From: Spiroplasma phoeniceum
Lineage (GTDB): Bacteria > Bacillota_I > Bacilli_A > Mycoplasmatales > Mycoplasmataceae
NCBI GenBank assembly: GCA_026239495.1
Contig: CP110830.1
Coordinates: 1,736,001 to 1,800,000 of the forward strand
Direction of reading: 5' to 3'
DNA length: 64,000 bases
Shown here: piece by piece, positions 33,373 through 43,154 of the stretch
How positions within the stretch are numbered: the first letter of the stretch is position 1
How the letters are laid out: the number at the start of each line of letters is the position of its first letter
Program-made: the position numbers and the translations under genes
The notes under the pieces: generated by a model
Database searches by the model: none
What the model saw: the letters and a program-made list of their open reading frames with translations, nothing else
Told to the model about the DNA's origin: nothing

Positions 33373-34443
33373 AGACTTCTTGCATAACCCATTAAAATAA
33401 TTTCAAATATTTGTAAAAAGGGGTTAATATAAAATTATAATTTTAATTAATTATGTCTTTTATTTAAAAATTTAATATTTTGCCACAACGAAAAATTATT
33501 TTATTATTCAAATTCGTTAATTTTAAATAAATCTTTTATGATAACTATAATAATTGTAAATTATAAATTGAAGCAATTAAATTAAATCTTAAACTAAATC
33601 GTTTTCTACGATTTCTATATTTTTCTGTAATAATTTTAAATTTTTTAAGAATAGCAAAAATATTTTCAATAATAATTCTTATTTTTGAAAATAGTCTATT
33701 ATGTTGTTTTTGTTCTTTATTTAAATGTTTTTTCTTAGTTTTCTTTGTGGGCATTATAACATTATTGTGAATTTTTTGTATTCCTTGATAACCACTATCA
33801 ACTATTAATTTGGTATTTTTTAAAATTGCGATTTTTGATTCTTTAAATAAAGCATAATCATGTTTTTTTCCAAGCGAAAAACTTGTTGCAATAATTTTTT
33901 TGGTTTCTTGTTCGATAATTAATTGTTTTTTAATTGTGTGTTTTTTCTTTTTACCAGAATAAGATTGTTTTTATCTTTTTTTTGGGCGTTGGATTGGGGT
34001 TTCGGTAGCATCAATAATAATAGTTTTATCATTAAAATAATCATTTATTAGTGCTTTTTTACCAGCAACTTGCTGAAAATCAGGGTGTTTAATTAAAATA
34101 TCTTCAATTCACTTGATATTGCGATAACAATTAGCTTCACTAATTCCGAAATTTTTTCCAAGATGAAAATAAGTTCGATATTCTCGTCAATACGATAAAG
34201 TCATCAATAATCGATTTTCTAGTGATAATTTATTAGCTTTGCCACCTTTTTTAAATTTTTCTATTTCAGCTACTTGTAAAATATCTAACATTTTATTAAA
34301 AATATCTTGTTTTATTCCTGTTAATCTTAACCATTCTTTATCATTAATATTTTTAAATTCATCAAATTTCATAATTTAATATCCTCATAAATTATATTTT
34401 ATAATAATATTTTAATAATAAAACCAGGTATCGCAAGAAGTCT
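33373..34443 (-). mobile_element. IS5-like element, subtype A
   Basis: A 1071-bp minus-strand copy, right end on the left. It is the left member of a cluster. It is followed directly by a right-end tail of an opposite copy (34444-34487, continuing 35558-35690), the same junction as at 3840/3841. The outer flanks of the cluster are ATT (33370-33372, 35691-35693). The transposase start is at 34372. An extra base at about 33980 alters the frameshift window, so it may be inactive. Confidence 0.85.
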
Positions 34444-35690
34444 AGTTATCATAAAAGATTTATTTAAAATTAACGAATTTGAATAATAGACTTCTTGCAT
34501 AACCCATTAAAATAATTTCAAATATTTGTAAAAAAGGGTTAATATAAAATTATAATTTTAATTAATTATGTCTTTTATTTAAAAATTTAATATTTTGCCA
34601 CAACGAAAAATTATTTTATTATTCAAATTCGTTAATTTTAAATAAATCTTTTATGATAACTATAATAATTGTAAATTATAAATTGAAGCAATTAAATTAA
34701 ATCTTAAACTAAATCGTTTTCTACGATTTCTATATTTTTCTGTAATAATTTTAAATTTTTTAAGAATAGCAAAAATATTTTCAATAATAATTCTTATTTT
34801 TGAAACTAGTCTATTATGTTGTTTTTGTTCTTTATTTAAATGTTTTTTCTTAGTTTTCTTTGTGGGCATTATAACATTATTGTGAATTTTTTGTATTCCT
34901 TGACAACCACTATCAACTATTAATTTGGTATTTTTTAAAATTGCGATTTTTGATTCTTTAAATAAAGCATAATCGTGTTTTTTACCAAGTGAAAAACTTG
35001 TTGCAATAATTTTTTTGGTTTCTTGTTCGATAATTACTTGTGTTTTAATAGTGTGTTTTTTCTTTTTACCAGAATAAGATTGTTTTTGTCTTTTTTTGGG
35101 CGTTGGATTGGGGTTTCGGTAGCATCAATAATAATAGTTTTATCATTAAAATAATCATTTATTAGTGCTTTTTTACCAGCAACTTGCTGAAAATCAGGGT
35201 GTTTAATTAAAATATCTTCAATTCACTTGATATTGCGATAACAATTAGCTTCACTAATTCCGAAATTTTTTCCAAGATGAAAATAAGTTCGATATTCTCG
35301 TCAATACGATAAAGTCATCAATAATCGATTTTCTAGTGATAATTTATTAGCTTTGCCACCTTTTTTAAATTTTTCTATTTCAGCTACTTGTAAAATATCT
35401 AACATTTTATTAAAAATATCTTGTTTTATTCCTGTTAATCTTAATCATTCTTTATCATTAATATTTTTAAATTCATCAAATTTCATAATTTAATATCCTC
35501 ATAAATTATATTTTATAATAATATTTTAATAATAAAACCAGGTATCGCAAGAAGTCTAATAAAATAATTTTTCGTTGTGGCAAAATATTAAATTTTTAAA
35601 TAAAAGACATAATTAATTAAAATTATAATTTTATATTAACCCCTTTTTACAAATATTTGAAATTATTTTAATGGGTTATGCAAGAAGTCT
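34444..35690 (+). mobile_element. IS5-like right-end tail, itself split by another IS copy
   Basis: Positions 34444-34487 (AGTTATCATAAAAG to GAATAAT) and 35558-35690 (to GGGTTATGCAAGAAGTCT) are the two parts of one 174-bp right-end fragment of a plus-strand copy. A complete minus copy inserted between them, with AAT repeats. Confidence 0.85.
34488..35557 (-). mobile_element. IS5-like element, subtype A, apparently intact
   Basis: A 1070-bp minus-strand copy with both termini and AAT flanks (34485-34487, 35558-35560). The transposase is in two frames: OrfA from ATG at 35486, with the first catalytic Asp in IIIDATETPIQRP, then a run of seven A suited to -1 slippage, then OrfB to the stop at 34660. 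OrfB carries LIVDSGYQG (second Asp) and IIENIFAIL (Glu). I see no disruption, so this may be an active copy. Confidence 0.85.
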
Positions 35691-35854
35691 ATTAAATATG
35701 ATAATGCGATTTTAAACAGTAGAACATTCAATATTAAAAATATTGATGAGTTAATTGTTGATGTTCGCTTACCAGTAAATGCTACTTTAAACAGACAATT
35801 AAAAAATAACGAAACCATTACCAATATTCCTAATCAAGAAGGAGAACAAGAATA

Positions 35855-37594
35855 ATGTTAAAACCATCAGAAAAAATGTTAGCACAATTAGCAGAAAATG
35901 ATGAACCAATTGATTATTCAACTGATAGTATTCCGTTAGATTTTGCTAATCAATCGCAGTATAGCGACCCTGATTTAGAACAATTATTTAGTGAAGGCCG
36001 TGCCAGAACCTTATATATTTATAAAATTAATAATCTTGTTAAGACAAAGCAAAAACCAATCTTAAACTACTCTCAAAATAACGTTAAAATAGGTTTTATT
36101 GATAAAGATGAATATATTAAAATAACAGGTTATGAAATTAGTGATTTTAACTTTAAATTACAAATTCAACAAAACACCACAGTACAAGATAATAGCACAA
36201 GTTATGTAATGATTAATGAAAAAGATATTTTAATCAATGATATTTCGAAACAAAACAAAGAATTTTTAGAAACATTAGAATTAAAAATAGTATCTATTAA
36301 TGAACCAATTACAGAAGACAATAAAAATGAATGCTACATCATTGAAGAATATAAAAGACCTTATTCACCTGATGGTGTAAATATCATTAAATCTATGCAC
36401 TTAGTTAAAATAACTGACTTTAAATGAAAAAATCAAAATAGTATTCATTTAGTTTTACAAAAATCATTACCCGAAGATACAGTATTTAATGGGATTGAAA
36501 TTAAATATCCCAAATCAATGTTATTTGGAAATATTAAATGTTGAAGCCATATCAATGATGTTTATTCTTATCCATCATCAATCGTTGAAAATGCTAGTTT
36601 AGTACCTTTGTTATCAATGCCCATCGAAACAAATCCTAACGTACGAATATTTCAGTATTGATTTACTGAAAGTTTTTTACTATGAAGTATAGCCAAAAAC
36701 TATATTCAAGGAAAAGATATTTTAGATTTGGTAAATAAAAATGGTTTAGACAAAGTTTTATTAAATTATTTAACATATCGTTATAATTATGACCGTAAAT
36801 TTCAAGGTGCAAAATATGATGAAAAAGGTAATCCCGCCAATAAAGCGGCAGAATTACGCCAAAAATTTGAAGGACAAAAACCCGAAGATGTAATTGATGG
36901 TTTATTTGAAAATTGAAAACTAGATACTCCTACATCTATTAATGACGGTGCTGTTAAAATATTTAAACAAATTATCTATATGTTATCAAATTATACATAT
37001 AGTAAATATGCTGTTAACAAAGGTTATAATGATGATATTAAATTAATTGCTCCTTATTATTTTAAACTAATTTCAAAACCAAATAGATTAGAAGAAGGAT
37101 ATTTTTATTTTTCAGATTGTCAAGTACAAATATATTCATTATATTTTGATTTTATTTGTTCTAATCCACCGATTCCAGTAAATTATTGAAAAGAAATTAA
37201 AGCACAAGAAAAACCATTTAATCAAGTGGATAATAAATGATATTTTGCTATATGGAAACCTAATAATTCTATTTATTGAAAAATATCAAAATTTAAACAC
37301 GATACAAATAAAGGAAAAAAAATGAGGCTTGAGATCCATTAAAACCATATTATATTGATCTCTTTTTATGGGTTTTTGAAACAAAAGAACAAGATTTATT
37401 AATAGATGATCAATCAGAAGGTAAAATAGAACGAATTTTTTGAAATGAAGATAAGGGGACGAAATTTTAAAGCAGTTTATCGTTGAAATGGTGGTGGTGA
37501 ACCTCTTAAACCTTTAATTGATTCAAGTACTGGAAAAATTATTGATTGAAATTTAAAACAACAAACAAATGTTAATAATAACAAAGATAATTAA
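35855..37594 (+). pseudogene. Phage structural-like protein fused to a lipoprotein-type C-terminal module, frameshifted
   Basis: An ATG at 35855 starts a long frame (TGA = Trp) running about 490 codons: KPSEKMLAQLAENDEPIDYS ..., LFSEGRARTLYIYKINN, then a beta-rich middle, ENASLVPLLSMPIETNPNVR and LDLVNKNGLDKVLLNYLTYR. From 37201 (QEKPFNQVDNKWYFAIWKPN ...) it is nearly identical to the C-terminal part of the minus-strand lipoprotein at 40240-40767. A missing T near 37323 ends the frame at about 37340, and an extra G near 37457 breaks it again. The first 450 residues are of unknown family and probably virion-related by location; the tail looks acquired by recombination. Confidence 0.45.
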
Positions 37595-37760
37595 ATTAAA
37601 GTAAGTGTTAAAAACAAAGATATTTCAGAAAATCCTATTTATCGATTAGAAACAAATTTTTTTAATTGACTATCAATAACAAATGAATTAGAAACAAATA
37701 ACATTACTTCTCTTATTCCATCAGAAATTAAATTATCTGATGGTGGATATGGTAAATATT

Positions 37761-39903
37761 AGACTTCTTGCGATACCTGGTTTTATTATTAAAATATTAT
37801 TATAAAATATAATTTATGAGGATATTAAATTATGAAATTTGATGAATTTAAAAATATTAATGATAAAGAATGATTAAGATTAACAGGAATAAAACAAGAT
37901 ATTTTTAATAAAATGTTAGATATTTTACAAGTAGCTGAAATAGAAAAATTTAAAAAAGGTGGCAAAGCTAATAAATTATCACTAGAAAATCGATTATTGA
38001 TGACTTTATCGTATTGACGAGAATATCGAACTTATTTTCATCTTGGAAAAAATTTCGGAATTAGTGAAGCTAATTGTTATCGCAATATCAAGTGAATTGA
38101 AGATATTTTAATTAAACACCCTGATTTTCAGCAAGTTGCTGGTAAAAAAGCACTAATAAATGATTATTTTAATGATAAAACTATTATTATTGATGCTACC
38201 GAAACCCCAATCCAACGCCCAAAAAAAGACAAAAACAATCTTATTCTGGTAAAAAGAAAAAACACACTATTAAAACACAAGTAATTATCGAACAAGAAAC
38301 CAAAAAAATTATTGCAACATGTTTTTCACTTGGTAAAAAACACGATTATGCTTTATTTAAAGAATCAAAAATCGCAATTTTAAAAAATACCAAATTAATA
38401 GTTGATAGTGGTTATCAAGGAATACAAAAAATTCACAATAATGTTATAATGCCCACAAAGAAAACTAAGAAAAAACATTTAAATAAAGAACAAAAACAAC
38501 ATAATAGACTAGTTTCAAAAATAAGAATTATTATTGAAAATATTTTTGCTATTCTTAAAAAATTTAAAATTATTACAGAAAAATATAGAAATCGTAGAAA
38601 ACGATTTAGTTTAAGATTTAATTTAATTGCTTCAATTTATAATTTACAATTATTATAGTTATCATAAAAGATTAGACTTCTTGCATAACCCATTAAAATA
38701 ATTTCAAATATTTGTAAAAAGGGGTTAATATAAAATTATAATTTTAATTAATTATGTCTTTTATTTAAAAATTTAATATTTTGCCACAACGAAAAATTAT
38801 TTTATTATTCAAATTCGTTAATTTTAAATAAATCTTTTATGATAACTATAATAATTGTAAATTATAAATTGAAGCAATTAAATTAAATCTTAAACTAAAT
38901 CGTTTTCTACGATTTCTATATTTTTCTGTAATAATTTTAAATTTTTTAAGAATAGCAAAAATATTTTCAATAATAATTCTTATTTTTGAAACTAGTCTAT
39001 TATGTTGTTTTTGTTCTTTATTTAAATGTTTTTTCTTAGTTTTCTTTGTGGGCATTATAACATTATTGTGAATTTTTTGTATTCCTTGATAACCACTATC
39101 AACTATTAATTTGGTATTTTTTAAAATTGCGATTTTTGATTCTTTAAATAAAGCATAATCGTGTTTTTTACCAAGCGAAAAACTTGTTGCAATAATTTTT
39201 TTGGTTTCTTGTTCGATAATTACTTGTGTTTTAATGGTGTGTTTTTTCTTTTTACCAGAATAAGATTGTTTTTGTCTTTTTTTGGGCGTTGGATTGGGGT
39301 TTCGGTAGCATCAATAATAATAGTTTTATCATTAAAATAATCATTTATTAGTGCTTTTTTACCAGCAACTTGCTGAAAATCAGGGTGTTTAATTAAAATA
39401 TCTTCAATTCACTTGATATTGCGATAACAATTAGCTTCACTAATTCCGAAATTTTTTCCAAGATGAAAATAAGTTCGATATTCTCGTCAATACGATAAAG
39501 TCATCAATAATCGATTTTCTAGTGATAATTTATTAGCTTTGCCACCTTTTTTAAATTTTTCTATTTCAGCTACTTGTAAAATATCTAACATTTTATTAAA
39601 AATATCTTGTTTTATTCCTGTTAATCTTAACCATTCTTTATCATTAATATTTTTAAATTCATCAAATTTCATAATTTAATATCCTCATAAATTATATTTT
39701 ATAATAATATTTTAATAATAAAACCAGGTATCGCAAGAAGTCTATTTATTTAAAATTAACGAATTTGAATAATAAAATAATTTTTCGTTGTGGCAAAATA
39801 TTAAATTTTTAAATAAAAGACATAATTAATTAAAATTATAATTTTATATTAACCCCTTTTTACAAATATTTGAAATTATTTTAATGGGTTATGCAAGAAG
39901 TCT
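37761..39903 (+). mobile_element. IS5-like element, subtype A, plus strand, split in its tail by a minus copy
   Basis: The outer copy occupies 37761-38673 and 39747-39903, flanked by ATT on both sides. Its transposase is complete. OrfA is 37832-38284 (150 aa). OrfB continues in the -1 frame to the TAG at 38656-38658, after the run of seven A at about 38220-38226 (CCC-A7-GAC). The catalytic residues are in IIIDATETPIQ, LIVDSGYQG and IIENIF. The insertion of the inner copy lies 15 bp beyond the transposase stop, so expression may be unaffected. Confidence 0.85.
38674..39743 (-). mobile_element. IS5-like element, subtype A, inserted in another copy
   Basis: A 1070-bp minus-strand copy with complete termini. 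The target duplication is ATT (38671-38673 and 39744-39746), read against the uninterrupted sequence AGATTTATTTAAA of other copies. This gives a clean demonstration of a 3-bp duplication. The transposase starts at 39672 and both frames look intact. Confidence 0.88.
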
Positions 39904-40211
39904 ATTTAACTAATTTAATTGTTTCTAATGACAAAATAGAAAACTATTTAAATTATTTTTCTGAATGATATAAATTACTTTATTCTAAAATAGATTGAAT
40001 TAGTACAATCGAAGATTTAATTGATTATAGTATTAAAATAACTTTTGATAAAAAAACTATTTAATTTAAATCAAATTGAAATATCAGGTATATGAGGTTA
40101 TGGTAATTATGAAATTACAATTTTTACCGAAAAAGAACAAATTAATATTAATAATTTACAACTATTTAATAAAAATAATGAAAAATTATCATTAATTATA
40201 TTAGAAATATA

Positions 40212-40237
40212 AAAAGTCATTTATTAAAATGACTTTT
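40212..40237. terminator. Bidirectional terminator between convergent genes
   Basis: AAAAGTCATTT (40212-40222) and AAATGACTTTT (40227-40237) form a perfect 11-bp stem with an ATTA loop. It has an A run on one side and a T run on the other, so it can serve both the plus-strand gene ending at 40212 and the minus-strand lipoprotein ending at 40240. Confidence 0.85.
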
Positions 40238-40239
40238 TA

Positions 40240-40767
40240 TTATTCATTAACTTTTACATTACCGGTTTTATCAATAATTAAATTAGGTACATTAGTATCT
40301 TCTAAATTTCAACGATAAACTGCTTTAAAATTTCGTCCCTTATCTTCATTTCAAAAAATTCGTTCTATTTTACCTTCTGATTGATCATCTATTAATAAAT
40401 CTTGTTCTTTTGTTTCAAAAACCCATAAAAAGAGATCAATATAATATGGTTTTAATGGATCTCAAGCCTCAATTTTTTTTCCTTTATTTGTATCGTGTTT
40501 AAATTTTGATATTTTTCAATAAATAGAATTATTAGGTTTCCATATAGCAAAATATCATTTATTATCCACTTGATTAAATGGTTTTTCTTGTGGTGCTATT
40601 CATTCTAAAATACCATCTTTTGTATTTATTTTGTTTTCTGCTTTTTCTTTTGCTAATCGTTCTTTTGTATATTCGTGTATTTTATTTTTATTATTACAAG
40701 CAACTAAATTTGTTGTACTTGTTCCGATTAAAGTGATTATTCATAAAGCACATAATATTTTTTTCAT
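40240..40767 (-). CDS. Small lipoprotein, 175 aa, next to the RIP gene
   Basis: The N-terminus has a lipoprotein signal: Lys-Lys, a hydrophobic stretch (ILCALWIITLIGTSTTNL) and VAC with the lipidation Cys at residue 24. A Lys/Glu-rich linker follows, then a Trp-rich domain (WYFAIWKPNNSIYWKISKFK, IEAWDPLKPYYIDLFLWVFE, GKIERIFWNEDKG, FKAVYRWN) in which many Trp are TGA-coded. It ends DKTGNVKVNE. It starts 2 nt after the RIP stop, so the two are very likely co-transcribed. The Trp-rich domain is duplicated almost exactly on the plus strand at 37201-37489. The outer-surface location is inferred; function is unknown. Confidence 0.75.
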
Positions 40768-40769
40768 AA

Positions 40770-42779
40770 TTAATCATTATATAATCTAATACCATTGCCA
40801 ATTTTCAATCAAGAATCCAAACTAGAAATAGATCCTTGTCAATTTAAATATTGATATGTAATAAATTGTAAATAATATTTATCATTTTCTTTATATCAAG
40901 TTAATCCGGCTCTTTGCGTGCTTTCATATCACATAGTGTGTATTAAATTAGCTCCATTAGTTTTTTCAAGTAACATTGAATAATTTTTTTCAATATTATT
41001 TTCCATATTTAATGCAGTAATTTTTTTTTCTTGAATTATATTATGAAGATTATTATTTTTATTTTTAATATAATATCCCAAATCAAAATGATTAGATGGT
41101 CAATAGTTTTCACGATTACCATCAGAAATTCAACTACCTCAAGATGATTTTACTCCCCATTTATCAGAATAAACATTACCCATAAATTCTATTTTTTTAT
41201 AATTAAGTGGATTAATTGATTTTAATTCAAAAGTAAAAATTTCATAATGTTTAAGTGAATCAGTAACAAAAAGTATTTGATGATGTAAAATCATATTTTC
41301 TTTATTGAAATCATAATAAATTTTTAATTCTTTTTCTAAATTAGAACTCTCTATTCTTTCTATTTTTTCAGAACCTCAACCAACTAAATTTAAATGATAA
41401 ACTTCTTCTTGATTATTTGTTACATATGCACTACCAGTACCATCTAATTTAATACTAGTTATTTCAAAATTTAAATTATCAAACTTATGACACTTACCGT
41501 TAGGATAAATTAAATAAACACCATTATCAGTTCCTACATATATTGTTCCCGATTTTAAATTACCTCCTTGGGTATTTTCATCTAAAATTTTTATTGCAGT
41601 TATTTTTTCTTGAATTTTGTCAATTTCAGGTTTTAAATCACAAAACTTTTCATGTCAATAATTGTTATTTGTTAACTCTCTTGCTTGTCTTCTGTTACAA
41701 CTTTGATTTCCTGCATTTCTGAATCTAAAATTAATATAACCAAGTAAAACTTGAACAGATGGTGAATTTAATTGTCTAGTAAGATCTTCCATTGAAAAAC
41801 TAACTCAGTTTGGGTTATTAACATTATTGATGGCTTCTATTAATGATTGTTGAAGAATTTCATTTCTTGATCTTCCACTTCAATTAACTAAAATTCTATA
41901 AATTTCATTTCTTTGATTACGTTCCAAATTAATACTTTCATTTCTTGTAATTAAATGTGAAGCAATACGAGCATAAATATCTGGAAACCTCATAGCTTCT
42001 GAAGTTACAAAAGTAACTTGTCCTAAAGATCTAGCTAAATTTCCTAAAGAATTTTCTGTGTTAACATTAATATCATTAGTTAATCTTAAAAAAGAATTAA
42101 AAATGCTTTCTCAATTAATATTATTATTTTGAGTTGGTATCATATCTCTATAATCTGGACTAATTCCAGTTAATGTTCTACTTTCTATTCCTTGAATTGT
42201 TTGCAAAAGTGGAACTGAACCATCTCTAACAGCTTGGGGTTGTCTATTCTGATCAATATTACTAAAATCAAAGTGATAATATGTAGAAATTTCTCCAACA
42301 CGAGATTCTCTTTCACTAACTATAAAACCTTGAAAATATAAATTATCTGTTCTAAAAAATAATTCTAAATTTCTTTCAATACTTTGGTTATTTTCTGTTC
42401 ATCTAATAGAAACCGGGACTTTAAAATAACCATAATTTTCACTATTTAAAGTAAAAATTCTACTATTTTCTCCTCATTGCCTACGATCGCTATCATCATA
42501 AACAATTCTTAATATATTATTATTAGATAATGATTCAAGGATTGATTGAAAACTATTTCTGTATTCTCTTGGATTATTTCTGTCAATAATTAATTTTTCA
42601 GTTAACTGAAAAATTTCTCTACTTCTTTGTTGTCTTTTTTTTCTTTTTAAATTATTTGTTTGTAAATTAATATTAGTACTTAATTTTTCTTGTTTTGCAT
42701 AAGGACTAGCGGCAACTGTTGTTGGTGCAGCAGTTCCACTAATTGTTAATGCACTTAATAAGCTTAAAAGTTTTTTCAT
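40770..42779 (-). CDS. Secreted ribosome-inactivating protein (RIP, rRNA N-glycosylase) with C-terminal extension
   Basis: RIPs remove an adenine from the sarcin-ricin loop of 28S rRNA and stop translation. The intact 669-aa frame starts with a signal peptide (MKKLLSLLSALTISGTAAPT ..., cleavage near residue 25), followed by a basic stretch. The RIP domain spans about 50-320. It has NLYFQGF (Tyr148, the Tyr80 position of ricin), GISPDY (Tyr210, the Tyr123 position), SEAMRFPDI with Glu261 and Arg264, the catalytic pair, and LVNW with Trp300, the stacking Trp. All five landmarks occur in the right order and spacing. Residues 380-669 form an extra region with GTIYVGTDNGVYLI, a propeller-blade look. 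A strong promoter and AAGGAGG site precede it. The call rests on motifs only. Confidence 0.82.
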
Positions 42780-42832
42780 TTTATATAACCTCCTTTCTTT
42801 TATCTTGAAACTTTTTATAAAGATCTATTGAC

Positions 42833-42862
42833 ATTATATATATGTGTGTGTTTGCAAGTCAA
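42833..42862 (-). promoter_or_regulatory. Promoter of the RIP-lipoprotein operon
   Basis: On the minus strand, TTGACT (42862-42857) and TATAAT (42838-42833) are 18 bp apart, about 54 bp upstream of the ATG, with AAAGGAGG just before the start. This is one of the best promoter matches in the window. The spacer carries an alternating (CA)n(TA)n tract. Confidence 0.75.
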
Positions 42863-43154
42863 GCGTTTTTAATTATATCTTAGAAAGGCGGTTAATTTAA
42901 TGATTATTATTGTGATTATATTGTACTAATCTGGGCTCGCGGGATTTTCATAAGTTTTGCGAAAAATTACTTAAAGTTTAAAAAAATTTTTGCCGCGCTT
43001 TTCAAAATACTTGGGAAAAATTCTAAGCGTTAAGCGAAGAATTTTATAAAGTTTCCCAAATTTGTTTGAAAGAACCTCAAAATCTTTTTTAACTTGTAAG
43101 TCATTTTATCACAAAATTTCAGAAAATCAACCGCTCGCCCAACAACAAGATTAG
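42863..43154. other. Non-coding hairpin-rich segment between the RIP and terminase genes
   Basis: No coding frame is visible in these 290 bp. The segment has GC-richer islands (GGGCTCGCGGGATTTT at about 42942, GCCGCGC at about 42992, CCGCTCGCCC at about 43130). A large hairpin lies at 43011-43059: TTGGGAAA plus AATTCT pair with AGAATT and TTTCCCAA around a loop containing two GCG units. Because it lies directly downstream of the terminase gene, it could hold a packaging or regulatory site, a terminator or a small RNA. Confidence 0.4.

Larger units (their letters stand above)
33239..35855 (+). pseudogene. Remnant frame after recT, interrupted by an IS cluster
   Basis: After the MITE, the recT frame continues as EEDISNVVPAVNNNNDEDVY, then AW and TAA (33301). 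In the same frame follow KIGIDP, TAA, and GTGTTGIVVFEDNKLI. The IS cluster 33373-35690 plus one ATT intervenes, then KYDNAILNSRTFNIKNIDEL ... NIPNQEGEQE with TAA at 35853-35855. Its stop overlaps the start of the next gene (TAATG). The VFEDNKL and IDELIVDVRLPV strands look like a beta-rich virion protein, but no family is identified. The two TAA could be former CAA. Confidence 0.4.
37595..40212 (+). pseudogene. 3' part of a Spiroplasma-type lipoprotein gene, split by nested IS copies
   Basis: In frame with the preceding sequence, after a TAA, comes IKVSVKNKDISENPIYRLET ... KLSDGGYGKY. This is interrupted at 37761-39903 by two nested IS copies and resumes after one ATT as LTNLIVSNDKIENYLNYFSE. 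A shift in an A run near 40055 then leads to LNLNQIEISGIWGYGNYEIT ... LSLIILEI with TAA at 40210-40212. The beta-rich, Asn/Ile-rich ending resembles surface lipoproteins of spiroplasmas. It ends exactly at a bidirectional terminator. Confidence 0.45.
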
